Below, piece by piece: positions 1 to 8,864 of a stretch of DNA of 64,000 nt. The notes beneath the pieces were generated by a model. It made no database searches and was not told the DNA's origin. It saw only the letters and a program-made list of their open reading frames with translations. Made by a program: the position numbers and the translations under genes. The number at the start of each line of letters is the position of its first letter. Positions within the stretch are counted from its first letter, which is position 1. Source of the stretch: Azophilus sp965199705 (lineage in GTDB: Bacteria > Pseudomonadota > Gammaproteobacteria > Pseudomonadales > Azotimanducaceae); assembly GCA_965199705.1 (NCBI GenBank), contig OZ241359.1, forward strand, positions 62,001-126,000. The letters are read 5' to 3'.

Positions 1-443
1 AGGGCCAGCACCTCCGCCTTCTCCGCCAGCAGCCGCTGCCGAGCCTCATCCGGGTCGTTGACGCCAACAACCTGAACCTGACCGATCAGCAGTGACTCGC
101 TGCACTCAGCCGTAAAGCCGCCATTCTGGCGGGCGAGGCGCGCCGCACCGGAAAGGCCCGCGACGATGGACGGCTCTTCGACGACCAGGGGCACCACGTA
201 ATCATTGCCGTTGACCACGAAGTTGAGGGCAAGGCCCAACGGCAGGCCGAATACGCCGACCACGTTTTCGATCATCTTGTCGGCCATCGGCAGGGTCAGG
301 CTTTGGCTGCCGCTGCTGAGTCTGCGCGCTTCCGCCGGGTTGATGAAGCCGCGTTCCCTGAGCAACTCGTTGCGTTTGCGAACACTCAGCCGAAAGAAGT
401 TTGGTATGCGAGAGCTGCGCTCAGTAGAAGATGTGGAGGCCAT
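1..443 (-). CDS. mvaA: Hydroxymethylglutaryl-CoA reductase, class II (3' part outside window)
   Basis: Mevalonate pathway enzyme reducing HMG-CoA to mevalonate with NAD(P)H. About 147 N-terminal residues are visible; the gene continues past the left edge. Reading from the ATG at 443, residues about 47-85 include MIENVVGVFGLPLGLALNF and the catalytic-loop block VVEEPSIVAG, then LARQNGGF, all hallmarks of the short bacterial class II enzyme (Pseudomonas mevalonii type). The start overlaps the kinase stop by 23 bases, so the two genes are translationally linked and belong to one minus-strand operon with mvaD. Direction of flux (biosynthetic versus degradative) cannot be told from this gene alone, but the neighbouring kinase and decarboxylase argue for isoprenoid synthesis. 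Confidence 0.93.
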   Translation of the reverse strand, partial: MASTSSTERSSRIPNFFRLSVRKRNELLRERGFINPAEARRLSSGSQSLTLPMADKMIENVVGVFGLPLGLALNFVVNGNDYVVPLVVEEPSIVAGLSGAARLARQNGGFTAECSESLLIGQVQVVGVNDPDEARQRLLAEKAEVLA

Positions 444-1380
444 TGGGATCTGCCTTGCAATCAATGATGGTAAAACCGGCAGCTACGGCGGCTGCCTCGA
501 ACGGCGCAAACGCATCCGGCGCATTCGAGAAGGCGACGCCGAGGTCGCCACCCCCGGCGCCGCAGGGCTTGTAGGCCAGATGAAAGCGTTCGGCCAGGGA
601 TTCCAGCTGCGCGTGGCCGCCCGCATAGATGCCCAGATTGGCCGCCGCGTCCAGACGTTTGAGCGCACGCACATAGTCCGCCAGCGCATCAAGGTCGAAG
701 CAGTTGAAGAGTTGTTCCGAAGTCCGCGTCAGGTCTGCAAGCGCAGGCGGGTTTGCACCGTCGCCAGAGGCTTTGAGCCAGGCCGAGAAACGACCAATGT
801 GATCGCCGGTGGCAGCGCTTTGTCCGGTCCAGACAAATCGATATGGCGGCAGGGACAGCTCTGCAGGCGTCGCCTGCCCATCCTGCCAGCGGCTGACGCC
901 GCCGCGCCAGGCAACTGCTACGTCCGCGCCACTGCCCTTGCCGCCTTGCAATGCCCGGTGCGCCGCGAGCGCCCGATCGAGATTCGGGTCCTCGCTCATC
1001 CACCTGGCCCAGACGCCCTCGACGGCGACTGTGAGCGCGGCGCTTGAACCAAGCCCCAGCTTGTGACGGCCCTGAAAAAACGGCGCTGTGTCCAGATGCA
1101 AAGCGGCGGGCTTGTCAGTGCGCGAATAACGACTTTGTACCTGCCAGGGCAAGCGGGCGGCGCTGGCATCGGTTGGCGATCTGGCCGGCAAGTCCTTGAA
1201 CGCAGCGGACTGGCCAGAAAAGCCGCTGGCGCTGAATCGAAATATCTCGCTGCGAGTCAAGCGACAGGTGACACGCCGATCAATCGCCATGACCGCCGCC
1301 GGGGCGCCTTGAAGCACCGCATACTCACCCCAGAGAAACACCTTGCCCGGCGCCTGCGCCTTGAGCACGTAATCACGCAC
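421..1380 (-). CDS. mvaK2: GHMP kinase of the mevalonate pathway, probably phosphomevalonate kinase
   Basis: Predicted to phosphorylate mevalonate 5-phosphate to the diphosphate. The 319-residue protein opens with APGKVFLWGEYAVLQG (GHMP motif 1), has the ATP loop LGLGSSAAL near residue 112 and the third motif near the C-terminus (CGAGGGDLGVAF). The blocks GSGADVAVAWRGG and VWTGQSAATGDHIG resemble phosphomevalonate kinases (GADVA, WTG-x-SAST) more than mevalonate kinases, which is why mvaK2 is preferred; mevalonate kinase is the alternative. It overlaps mvaD by 8 bases upstream and mvaA by 23 bases downstream. No second GHMP kinase is visible, so the partner kinase must lie outside the window or elsewhere. 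Confidence 0.75.
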   Translation of the reverse strand: MRDYVLKAQAPGKVFLWGEYAVLQGAPAAVMAIDRRVTCRLTRSEIFRFSASGFSGQSAAFKDLPARSPTDASAARLPWQVQSRYSRTDKPAALHLDTAPFFQGRHKLGLGSSAALTVAVEGVWARWMSEDPNLDRALAAHRALQGGKGSGADVAVAWRGGVSRWQDGQATPAELSLPPYRFVWTGQSAATGDHIGRFSAWLKASGDGANPPALADLTRTSEQLFNCFDLDALADYVRALKRLDAAANLGIYAGGHAQLESLAERFHLAYKPCGAGGGDLGVAFSNAPDAFAPFEAAAVAAGFTIIDCKADPNGLHIFY

Positions 1381-2341
1381 CTTCCGATCCCGGAACGATC
1401 CGCGCGCCGGCGCCCAGTCCGGTCTTCAGCAATCTGATCACCCCGGGGATCTGCTCCAGCGCCGCCGCAACCTCGTCCGCCGCATCCGGTTCGCAAACTG
1501 CCTTGACCTGTGGCCCGGCATCCATCGTCGCAAATACCGGGCAGCCGCGGGCGCGCAATGCTTCCACGGCAGACAGGCAGGCAACGCTGGCGCCAGTCCA
1601 GTAGATCAGCGGCGGACGGCTGGTCAACATGAGCGCGTGCATCTTCATGGAACTCGCAGCCCCGAGCTCGGCAAGCGCCGTGAAATCCCTGCCGCGAAAG
1701 GCTTGCAGCATCGCCTGGAAATCGGCGTCCGCGCCCGCAACCCAGGCGTCGTAGTAAGGCGAGGTATCCCGGGTGCGGGCCATGCCATCGGTCGAGGAAA
1801 CTGGCTTGGGCTGGTCCGCGGTGACCGCTATCAGCACTTGCAGCGGCCAGGCGTTGGCCGGCGCCAGCTCCTCCGCCTGCCAGTCCGGAGGGCCGAGGCT
1901 GGCAAATCCACCGCACAGGGAACGGGCTGCGGAGGCCGAGCCAAGACGGGCCAGCTCCGACAGCTGATTGCGGGACAGCCCAAGCCCGCAATGCGCATCA
2001 ACCGCCACCGCCAGGGCTGCAAAACCGGACGCCGAAGAGGCAAGCCCGGCCGCGGTCGGAAAGTTATTGCTGCTATCGATGCTGAGTGGCGGTATGGCGT
2101 GTTGTTGCCGCCACACGGCAAGCGCGGCTGCGAGCTTGGCGTCCTCTCGTACCCGCCCGTTCAGGCAAAATCGATCCTCGTCGCCGTCGGCCACGCGGGT
2201 TTCGCTGGCAAGACCATCCAGGGTGATGGAAAGGGAAGGCGTGGCCGGCACATTGCCGACGCCCGGCTGCTTGCCCCAATACTTGAGCAACGCAATGTTC
2301 GGGTGGGCAACGGCAGTGACAGACGCGCGGGGCGACGGCAT
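1373..2341 (-). CDS. mvaD: Diphosphomevalonate decarboxylase
   Basis: ATP-dependent decarboxylation of mevalonate 5-diphosphate to isopentenyl diphosphate. The 322-residue protein starts with the family signature AHPNIALLKYWGK (residues 12-24), followed by PATPSLSITLDGL, the ATP-binding segment NFPTAAGLASSASGFAAL, the substrate block GSASAARSLCGGF, and MDAGPQVKAV, whose Asp is the catalytic residue of the family. Length is normal. Its end overlaps the kinase start by 8 bases and its start lies 3 bases after the amidase stop. This is the most diagnostic gene of the pathway: it is absent from organisms that use only the MEP route. Confidence 0.95.
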   Translation of the reverse strand: MPSPRASVTAVAHPNIALLKYWGKQPGVGNVPATPSLSITLDGLASETRVADGDEDRFCLNGRVREDAKLAAALAVWRQQHAIPPLSIDSSNNFPTAAGLASSASGFAALAVAVDAHCGLGLSRNQLSELARLGSASAARSLCGGFASLGPPDWQAEELAPANAWPLQVLIAVTADQPKPVSSTDGMARTRDTSPYYDAWVAGADADFQAMLQAFRGRDFTALAELGAASSMKMHALMLTSRPPLIYWTGASVACLSAVEALRARGCPVFATMDAGPQVKAVCEPDAADEVAAALEQIPGVIRLLKTGLGAGARIVPGSEGA

Positions 2342-2344
2342 GGA

Positions 2345-3799
2345 TCAGGTCCAGCGGGCCGGCGGCGTGAAGCCGAATCCCGCCTGCTCCAGGCGCCTGG
2401 CAACGCCCAGGGTAATCAGATCGCCATATTCCGGACCGACGATCTGAACGCCAATGGGTAGCCCGGCGGCGTTCAGCCCGGTGGGTATGACGGTGGACGG
2501 CAGATAGGCGCCGCCCGTCAACCCGGCCCAGAATACCTGCTCGAAGTAGGGCCGTTCCTCGCCATTGATGGACAGCGTGCGCTCGCCGAAGCGACGATGG
2601 TCGTGCGCAAATGCGGGCGTGCTCATGATCGGCGTGACCAGCACATCGTAGTCGGAGAAGAACCGATGCCACTTCCAGCGCAGATGCGCGCGGGCTTCGT
2701 CGTTCTGCCGCCAACTCCTGAAGGTGGCGACCTGTGCGCGCAGCACGCGCGCAGAATCACTGTCGTCGTCTGGATTCAATGTCGCCACATGCTGCTGCAG
2801 GGATTGATACTCTGCGTCCGGCATACGCGCCGCCATGGTGGCCTGCAACAGATTCTGATAGGTGTCGTGGCTCGCGGCAGCGTCAAATTCCGGGCGCGCA
2901 TCAAAGTTCACACTGGCGCCGGCGTCGATGAGCGCTTGCGCGACCATCTCGACACGCTGGCCGACCTCCCGAGCCACCGGCGCCATCAAGTCGTCAGCCC
3001 ACACGGCGACCCGCAGATCCGCAAGCCGCCGGTCGCCGAAGGCAGGCAAGTCCAGGCGGTAGCCGCGTGCGGCTATGGGGTCCGGACCGGCCATCGCCAG
3101 GAACGCTGTCTCCAGGTCTTCAGCCGAGCGCGCCAGAGGCCCGATCACCGAGATGTCGGGCACGCTGCGCATGTCTCCGGGTGGCGCATGGCCGCGAATC
3201 CAGAGCAGATTCCAGGTGGGCTTGTGCCCGAATACGCCACAGTAGTGCGCCGGATTGCGGATCGAGCCGCCTATGTCAGAGCCAGTCTCAAGGCCTGTCA
3301 GTCCAGCCGCCAGGGCTGCGGCCGAGCCGCCAGAAGAGCCGCCGGGCGCGCGGCTGAGGTCATAGGGGTTGCCTGTGACGCCGTGGATATCGTTATAGCT
3401 CTGGAAATCCGCCAGCAACAGCGGCACGTTGGTCTTGCCGAATATGATGGCGCCGGCCTGCTTCAATCGCTGCACCGACTCGGCGTCCTCACCGGCAATG
3501 TTGTCGCGCCATTCGGGATTGCCCCAGGTGGTGGGCGCGCCCGCCAGGTTATAGGACTCCTTGACCGTCATCGGCACACCATGCAACGGCCCTGTGGCGC
3601 CGCCACGCGCCAAAAGTTCGTCCGCTGCCCGCGCTTCCGCCAGTGCCGCCTCCCGACGTTGCCAGATCACAGCGTTGATCTCGGGGTTGTAGCGATCGAC
3701 CCGATCCAGGTAGAACCTCAGCAACTCTTCGCTGCCGAGCTCGCGATTGCGAATCCTGGCAGCCAGGGCATGTGCGGATTGGAAGGCAAGTTCACTCAC
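2345..3799 (-). CDS. Amidase signature family hydrolase
   Basis: A 484-residue amidase-signature enzyme (C-N hydrolase, serine nucleophile). The Ser-cisSer-Lys triad is intact: Lys in MTVKESYNL (about residue 79), the glycine/serine-rich stretch PGGSSGGSAAALAAG, and GSDIGGSIRNPAHYCG, where the last serine is the expected nucleophile. Full length for the family. No signal peptide is evident, so it is probably cytoplasmic. It ends 3 bases before mvaD and may head the mevalonate operon. Substrate cannot be inferred; it is not GatA, since a better GatA sits in gatCAB at 20 kb. Confidence 0.85.
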   Translation of the reverse strand: MSELAFQSAHALAARIRNRELGSEELLRFYLDRVDRYNPEINAVIWQRREAALAEARAADELLARGGATGPLHGVPMTVKESYNLAGAPTTWGNPEWRDNIAGEDAESVQRLKQAGAIIFGKTNVPLLLADFQSYNDIHGVTGNPYDLSRAPGGSSGGSAAALAAGLTGLETGSDIGGSIRNPAHYCGVFGHKPTWNLLWIRGHAPPGDMRSVPDISVIGPLARSAEDLETAFLAMAGPDPIAARGYRLDLPAFGDRRLADLRVAVWADDLMAPVAREVGQRVEMVAQALIDAGASVNFDARPEFDAAASHDTYQNLLQATMAARMPDAEYQSLQQHVATLNPDDDSDSARVLRAQVATFRSWRQNDEARAHLRWKWHRFFSDYDVLVTPIMSTPAFAHDHRRFGERTLSINGEERPYFEQVFWAGLTGGAYLPSTVIPTGLNAAGLPIGVQIVGPEYGDLITLGVARRLEQAGFGFTPPARWT

Positions 3800-3833
3800 G
3801 GGCTTTCTCCGATGGCGTCAGTCGTCAGGCCGG

Positions 3834-4808
3834 TCAGGCACCGGAAGCGTTCAGGCTGGTCAGAAAGTTCGCCAGCGCCTGATTGGTCTCGGCTGGCGCT
3901 TCCTGTTGCACCCAGTGGCCGGCGCCGGCGATCAGCGTCTTGCCACGAAAGTCGTCCAGGGACGAATCAGCATATGCGTAGGTGTCCACGCCAGGGACGA
4001 ACCGACGCACCGGGTCCAGCTCTCCGGCGATGAAACAGGTCGGTTGCGCCAGCCGCTGGCCGTGCACTGATGTCATTTGCTCTGGATCAAGCGCCTGTGC
4101 ACGATAGCGGTTCAGAGGGCCGCGAAAGCCGCCGGCCTCGAAGGCTTCCGAGAATACCTTGAGGTCTTTGTCGGGCATCCAGTCCGGGCAGGTCACGGGA
4201 TCGTCTGTAAACTCCAGCAGCCGCGTCTGCTTGCGGGATTGGATCAGCATATCGCCTTCGGATGCGTTTCCGGAAAGGCCGAAGTAGATCTTGCGCAAGG
4301 ACGCCGGCACATCGGCCTCCAACTCTGCCTCCGCCACGCCTTCCTGCTGGAAGTAGAGCTGGTAGAAGAAGCGATCCTTGTAGTTTTCTCTGGCCATATC
4401 CAGGAAGGACACGCTACTCGGCGGCGCATAGGGCACGCTGAGGCCAGCAACGGCGCGCACCCGGTCGGGATGCAGCAGGGCCGTGGCATAGACGATGGGC
4501 GCCCCCCAGTCATGGCCTGCCAGAACCACTGGTTCAACAGACAGGGCGCGGGCAACCGCCGCCACATCGCCACAGATCTCGCGCAGCGTATAGGCTTCAA
4601 TCTCCCAGGGCTTGGAGCTGCCGCCATAGCCACGCACGTCCATGGCCGCAACCCGATAACCGCGTGTCGAGATATCCGCCATCTGGTGGCGCCAGGAGTA
4701 CCAGAGTTCGGGCCAGCCATGCACGCAGAGCACCAGCGGGCCCTGGCCCTGCACCATGACCCTCAGCCTGATTTCGCCGTTGACGATTGTCTCTTCCCGA
4801 ATGGACAT
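3834..4808 (-). CDS. Alpha/beta hydrolase, soluble epoxide hydrolase type
   Basis: A 324-residue alpha/beta-hydrolase. HGWPELWYSW near residue 30 is the HGxP oxyanion motif of epoxide hydrolases, AMDVRGYGGSSKP follows, and LAGHDWGAPIVYATALLHP carries the nucleophile Asp in the G-H-D-W-G elbow. An Asp in that position points to epoxide hydrolase or haloalkane dehalogenase rather than esterase; HGxP favours epoxide hydrolase. The C-terminal GAGHWVQQEAP holds the catalytic His. It lies 34 bases upstream of the amidase on the same strand. Confidence 0.85.
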   Translation of the reverse strand: MSIREETIVNGEIRLRVMVQGQGPLVLCVHGWPELWYSWRHQMADISTRGYRVAAMDVRGYGGSSKPWEIEAYTLREICGDVAAVARALSVEPVVLAGHDWGAPIVYATALLHPDRVRAVAGLSVPYAPPSSVSFLDMARENYKDRFFYQLYFQQEGVAEAELEADVPASLRKIYFGLSGNASEGDMLIQSRKQTRLLEFTDDPVTCPDWMPDKDLKVFSEAFEAGGFRGPLNRYRAQALDPEQMTSVHGQRLAQPTCFIAGELDPVRRFVPGVDTYAYADSSLDDFRGKTLIAGAGHWVQQEAPAETNQALANFLTSLNASGA

Positions 4809-4896
4809 GGATTCCTCCCTGATCAGGCGTCATCTTACCCGAAGGTGGCTCGGGCAAGCGCCGGACCAGCCAAGGCTTCAAGGCTTCAGCGCCGCG

Positions 4897-5055
4897 AGCG
4901 TTTCTGCTTGCTGCGCGCGTGATGTCGCAGAAGCTGATGCAAAGAGCAGACAATAACGAGCGCACGACGACGCCGGGACCTGTGTACCAACCGAAGCGGG
5001 CGATGGCGTCGGGCGCGACATCCGCAGGCGGCGTGCCCGGCGCGATGCCGGCCAC
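4897..5055 (-). pseudogene. Possible 3' remnant of an MFS transporter gene
   Basis: The 251-base stretch between the hydrolase and the aldo/keto reductase has no intact gene. One minus-strand frame reads APDAIARFGWYTGPGVVV, then LLSALCISFCDITRAA. This resembles the last transmembrane helix and the polar tail (P-L/I-T-R-A) of GPH-type major facilitator symporters. Upstream helices are absent. This is pattern resemblance only, and it could be a chance GC-rich frame. Confidence 0.2.
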
Positions 5056-5059
5056 GGCA

Positions 5060-6079
5060 TTACTTCATGTTCGCCTCGCTGGCTGACGCCTCGAAGTCAA
5101 ACTGCTCGGTATCGACGGTTCTTTGCAGAGCGCTGGAATAGCGACTGCCGGTCACCGCTGAGGGCGTGTAGATCCTGGAGAGGGTGCTCAGCACTTCTGC
5201 AGAGAGATTGAGGGTCCGGGCCTCGAAGTTCTCTTTCAGGTGCTTGATGCGCTTGGTGCCGGGTATTGCCAGCACCGGCTCCCCCTGGGCGAGCACCCAG
5301 GCGAGCGCCAACTGCGGCAGGCTGCAACCCACCTCGGCGGCCAGCGCCTGGGTCTGAGCTCGCAGGGTGAGATTGGCGGCATAGTGGCTCTCATTGAAAC
5401 GCGGCATGTTGCGGCGAATGTCACGTTCGTCGAAATCTTCCGGGTTCAGTTCCTTTTCGGCGAAAAATCCCCGCGCCACCGGGCTGAAGGCAACAAAGGC
5501 GATACCGAGTTCGGCGCAGGCCTCAAGCACGCCAAGTTCCGGATTTCTGGTCCAAAGGGAATATTCGGATTGAATCGCCGCCACCGGATGCGTGGCGTGC
5601 GCCCTGCGCAGCGTGGCAGCGCTCATCTCGGAAACCCCGATATGGCCGATCTTGCCCGCTTGCACCAGATCGGCCAGGGCGCCGATGGATTCCTCGATTG
5701 GCACCCTGCGATCCAGACGGTGCATGTAATAAAGATCGATGTGGTCGGTCTGCAATCGGCCCAGGCTGTCATCACAATGCTGCTTGATGATCTCCGGGCT
5801 GCCATTCAGCGCCCGCTTGCCGTCCACGAACCCGAGCACGCCCTTGCTCGCCAGAAAGAACTCGTTGCGCCGATGACCGATCGCCCTGCCGATCAACCGC
5901 TCGTTGTCGCCGTCGCCGTACAGCGATGCTGTGTCCAGAAAGTCATAGCCGAGATCCAGCGCCTCATTCAGCAACCGGCTGGCTTCGGCCTCTGGCAACG
6001 CCGGACCATAGGCGTGGCTCAGGTTCATGCAACCAAGGCCAATAGCCTCGACGGTGGTGTTGCCAAGGGTGCGCTTCAT
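5060..6079 (-). CDS. Aldo/keto reductase
   Basis: A 339-residue NADPH-dependent aldo/keto reductase of the YajO/Tas-like group. The N-terminus LGNTTVEAIGLGCMNLSHAYG is typical, FLDTASLYGDGDNERLIGRAI contains the catalytic Asp and Tyr, SKGVLGF the Lys, and DHIDLYYMHRLD the His-containing strand; GTKRIKHLKENFEA is the C-terminal cofactor site. Starts at an ATG immediately after 53 bases of spacer from the DUF1820 gene. Substrate unknown. Confidence 0.9.
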   Translation of the reverse strand: MKRTLGNTTVEAIGLGCMNLSHAYGPALPEAEASRLLNEALDLGYDFLDTASLYGDGDNERLIGRAIGHRRNEFFLASKGVLGFVDGKRALNGSPEIIKQHCDDSLGRLQTDHIDLYYMHRLDRRVPIEESIGALADLVQAGKIGHIGVSEMSAATLRRAHATHPVAAIQSEYSLWTRNPELGVLEACAELGIAFVAFSPVARGFFAEKELNPEDFDERDIRRNMPRFNESHYAANLTLRAQTQALAAEVGCSLPQLALAWVLAQGEPVLAIPGTKRIKHLKENFEARTLNLSAEVLSTLSRIYTPSAVTGSRYSSALQRTVDTEQFDFEASASEANMK

Positions 6080-6132
6080 GGGGGACGCCTTGCGAAAAGG
6101 GCGGCCATCATAACAGGCCGCCGCAGGCAGGA

Positions 6133-6471
6133 TCAGGACTTGCCACGCCTGTCGCCCGGCAGCGGCATCGGAAAGGGCGTAACGTTGCCGGCGCTGCTTT
6201 CGGTGACCTTGGCGACGCCTTCCTTCTTCACTTCATCAATGCGAATGACGGTGTGCATCGGGATGAAACTGCGCTTCACATCCTCGAACTCGGTCCGCAG
6301 CCTGTCCTCGGCCGGATCGATCACCACCTTGGAGCGCTCGCCAAAGATGTAATCCTCCACTTCAATGAAACCATACAGATCGCTGTTGAAAATACTGTGC
6401 GCATACACCTCGTAGATCTGCCCGAGGCTGTGGAACTGGACCTTGTAGATGTGCGTGCTTTCCTGGCTCAT
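6133..6471 (-). CDS. DUF1820 family protein
   Basis: A 112-residue cytoplasmic protein of the DUF1820 family, found mainly in gammaproteobacteria. Recognised by IYKVQFHSLGQIYEVYAHSI, FIEVEDYIFGERSKVVIDP, the RSFIPMHTVIRIDEV block and the C-terminal NVTPFPMPLP. No function has been established for the family that can be stated from sequence. It lies downstream of rsmD on the same strand. Confidence 0.88.
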   Translation of the reverse strand: MSQESTHIYKVQFHSLGQIYEVYAHSIFNSDLYGFIEVEDYIFGERSKVVIDPAEDRLRTEFEDVKRSFIPMHTVIRIDEVKKEGVAKVTESSAGNVTPFPMPLPGDRRGKS

Positions 6472-6554
6472 GGCGGCTTCGGCAAAAGGGCTGCGAAACC
6501 ATAGGCAGATTGCTGTGCGGTTGCAACTGCGATCGGCGCAATGGACCGGCCGTG

Positions 6555-7154
6555 TCAGCTATCCGCCAGCCTCAGCAGGCCGAAGCGGTTATCGCCGGCA
6601 AAGCCTTCCCGAACAAGACGCCAACCGTCCAGAGCGAGCGGCTGCCGCCGTCGGGTCTCAAACCAGGCGAAGCCGTCGGGCGTCAGCAGGCCGTCCGTGC
6701 GGAGCACATCAAGGGCGCGCGGCAGCAGGTTCGTGGCATAGGGCGGGTCCAGAAACACGCAGCGCCAAAGGCTGATCTGCTGCGCGCCGACGCGAATGCC
6801 CCGGCCTCGTGCGCCACGCAAACGCCCGATGGCGTCCGCCTGAAGCACGCGCATCTGGCTGGATACCTGCTGGCCGAGCAGCAGTTGCCCATTGCGACGC
6901 AGCGCAACCGCGGCTGCCGCGTCCTGGTCCACCGACACCAGGCTGCTGGCGCCGCGCGAGAGCGCTTCAAACCCGAGCACGCCACTGCCGGCAAAGAGAT
7001 CCAGGCAGGCAGCGCCCGCCAGATGTGGCGCCAACCAGGCGAACAGGCGCTCGCGCACCCGGGCAAGCGTGGGACGCAGGCCGGGACGGGCGGCAAATTT
7101 CAGTTTTCGCCCTTTCCACTGGCCACCGATAATGCGAACCTGATTGTTTGGCAT
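6555..7154 (-). CDS. rsmD: 16S rRNA (guanine966-N2)-methyltransferase
   Basis: AdoMet-dependent methylation of G966 of 16S rRNA in the 30S subunit. VRIIGGQWKGRKL near the N-terminus, RPTLARVRERLFAWLAP, the AdoMet motif CLDLFAGSGVLGFEALSRGA and the catalytic FLDPPYA are all present. The ATG at 7154 is preferred over a TTG 15 bases upstream because it is preceded by GGCGGG and matches the family N-terminus. Transcribed divergently from ftsY, the usual gammaproteobacterial arrangement. Confidence 0.93.
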   Translation of the reverse strand: MPNNQVRIIGGQWKGRKLKFAARPGLRPTLARVRERLFAWLAPHLAGAACLDLFAGSGVLGFEALSRGASSLVSVDQDAAAAVALRRNGQLLLGQQVSSQMRVLQADAIGRLRGARGRGIRVGAQQISLWRCVFLDPPYATNLLPRALDVLRTDGLLTPDGFAWFETRRRQPLALDGWRLVREGFAGDNRFGLLRLADS

Positions 7155-7200
7155 AGACCCGCCATTCAATCACACTGGAATCTCTGGAATCTCGCCGTCA

Positions 7201-8166
7201 ATGCCCAAGGAAGATGTCAATGAGGAAGGCCGAGCCGGCGCCTGGGGGCGGTTGCGCCTGGGGCTGCGCCGAACCCGCGGGCGGTTCGCGGCCGGTCTTG
7301 GCAATCTGCTGCTCGGTGAACGCGCTCTGGATCAGGCAGCGCTCGAGGACCTCGAAACTGCCCTGCTGACCACCGATGTGGGCGCCGCCGCCAGCGGACG
7401 CATCATTGACGCCCTCACCGGCAAGGTGCGGCGGCAAGAACTGAACGACAAGGCCGCGCTCCGCAACGCCTTGGCGGAACTTCTGAAGGAGCTGGTGCAG
7501 CCGCTGGAGCAACCCTTCCGGGTGGGCGCGCAACGCCCCTGCGTGGTGTTGGCGGTCGGCGTCAACGGCGCCGGCAAGACCACCTCCCTGGGCAAGTTGG
7601 CAAGACTGCTGCAACAGCAAGATCAGCGGGTGCTTCTGGCCGCGGGCGACACCTTTCGGGCGGCAGCGGTGGAGCAGCTCAGAGCCTGGGGCGCACGCAA
7701 CGATGTGAGTGTGGTGGCGCAGCAACAGGGTTCGGACAGCGCATCGGTGATCTATGACGCCATCGAGTCCGCCCGGTCGCGCAACTGCGATGTGGTGCTC
7801 TGCGACACGGCCGGCCGCTTGCAGGCAAGAGAGGATCTGATGCAGGAGTTGCGCAAGGTTCGCCGGGTCATTCAACGCCTGGATCCGACGGCGCCGCATG
7901 AAACGCTTCTGGTGCTGGATGCCGGTGTAGGCCAGAATGCGCTTCGTCAACTGGCCAGCTTCGATGCCGCGGTGGGCGTGACCGGAATCATTCTGGCCAA
8001 ATTGGATGGCAGCGCCCGGGCTGGCGTGGTCTGCGCTCTGGCCGAACAGATGCGCGCTGAAGGCGCCGTCAAACCCGTTTATTTCGTTGGCGTCGGCGAG
8101 CATCAGGACGCGCTCAGACCGTTCTCCGCCGATGCTTTTGTCGATGCCTTGCTGGCGCCGGAGTAG
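7201..8166 (+). CDS. ftsY: Signal recognition particle receptor
   Basis: SRP receptor GTPase that docks ribosome-SRP complexes at the inner membrane. The NG domain is complete: helical N domain (LLLGERALDQAALEDLE), P-loop GVNGAGKTTSLGKLAR, DTFRAAAVEQL, DTAGRLQ, and the AKLDGSARAGV specificity motif. The acidic A domain is almost missing, so the 321-residue protein is short compared with E. coli FtsY. An in-frame start 57 bases upstream would run into the divergent rsmD start; the ATG at 7201 gives a sensible N-terminus. The stop is 5 bases before ftsE. Confidence 0.95.
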   Translation: MPKEDVNEEGRAGAWGRLRLGLRRTRGRFAAGLGNLLLGERALDQAALEDLETALLTTDVGAAASGRIIDALTGKVRRQELNDKAALRNALAELLKELVQPLEQPFRVGAQRPCVVLAVGVNGAGKTTSLGKLARLLQQQDQRVLLAAGDTFRAAAVEQLRAWGARNDVSVVAQQQGSDSASVIYDAIESARSRNCDVVLCDTAGRLQAREDLMQELRKVRRVIQRLDPTAPHETLLVLDAGVGQNALRQLASFDAAVGVTGIILAKLDGSARAGVVCALAEQMRAEGAVKPVYFVGVGEHQDALRPFSADAFVDALLAPE

Positions 8167-8171
8167 ATCCC

Positions 8172-8840
8172 TTGGGCAGCATAGAATTTCGTGGTGTTTA
8201 CAAGCGCTATCCGAACGGACTCGAAGCGCTGAAGAACATCTCCATCGGCTTTGAAGAAGGCTCCATGACCTTCCTGACCGGCCACTCGGGCGCAGGCAAG
8301 ACCACATTCCTGAAGCTTCTGCTGTGTCTGGACAGCCCCAGCATGGGACAGATCGAGGTGAACGGGGTCAATATCTCGACGCTCGACAGCGATCGTCGCG
8401 CACAGTACAGGCGCAATCTTGGCGTGGTGTTTCAGGATCATCACTTGCTGAATGGGCGCACGGCATTCGAGAATGTTGCGCTGCCCCTGCGCGTGGCGGG
8501 CTTGCGCGAACGGGAGGTTGGCCGCCGGGTACGGGCGGCTCTTTCGCGCGTCGGATTGCTGGAGCGAGAAGCGGCGCTACCGGGCCGTCTTTCCGCCGGC
8601 GAACAACAGCGGGTCGGCATCGCCCGAGCCATCGTCAGCCGGCCGAAACTGCTGCTTGCCGACGAACCCACCGGCAATCTGGACCCCAATCTCTCGCACA
8701 GCATCATGGACCTCTTCACCGAGTTCAATCAGGTGGGCACGACGGTGATCGTGGCCAGCCACGATCTCAATCTCGTCTCCAGCATGGGCAAGCGGCTGGT
8801 GGCGCTGCATCGTGGTGACCTGGTGGCGAGCGCTGCCTGA
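8172..8840 (+). CDS. ftsE: Cell division ABC-type ATPase FtsE
   Basis: ATPase of the FtsEX complex that controls septal peptidoglycan hydrolases. The start is TTG, with GGAG eight bases upstream at 8160-8163, inside the end of ftsY; the N-terminus IEFRGVYKRYPNG matches FtsE. Walker A GHSGAGKTT, Q-loop FQDHHLL, signature LSAGEQQRVGIARA, Walker B LLLADEPTGNLD and switch ASHDLNL are all intact. 222 residues, normal length. Operon ftsY-ftsE-ftsX. Confidence 0.95.
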   Translation: MGSIEFRGVYKRYPNGLEALKNISIGFEEGSMTFLTGHSGAGKTTFLKLLLCLDSPSMGQIEVNGVNISTLDSDRRAQYRRNLGVVFQDHHLLNGRTAFENVALPLRVAGLREREVGRRVRAALSRVGLLEREAALPGRLSAGEQQRVGIARAIVSRPKLLLADEPTGNLDPNLSHSIMDLFTEFNQVGTTVIVASHDLNLVSSMGKRLVALHRGDLVASAA

Positions 8841-8864
8841 GCGCCAGAGCGAGGATTCGACGCA

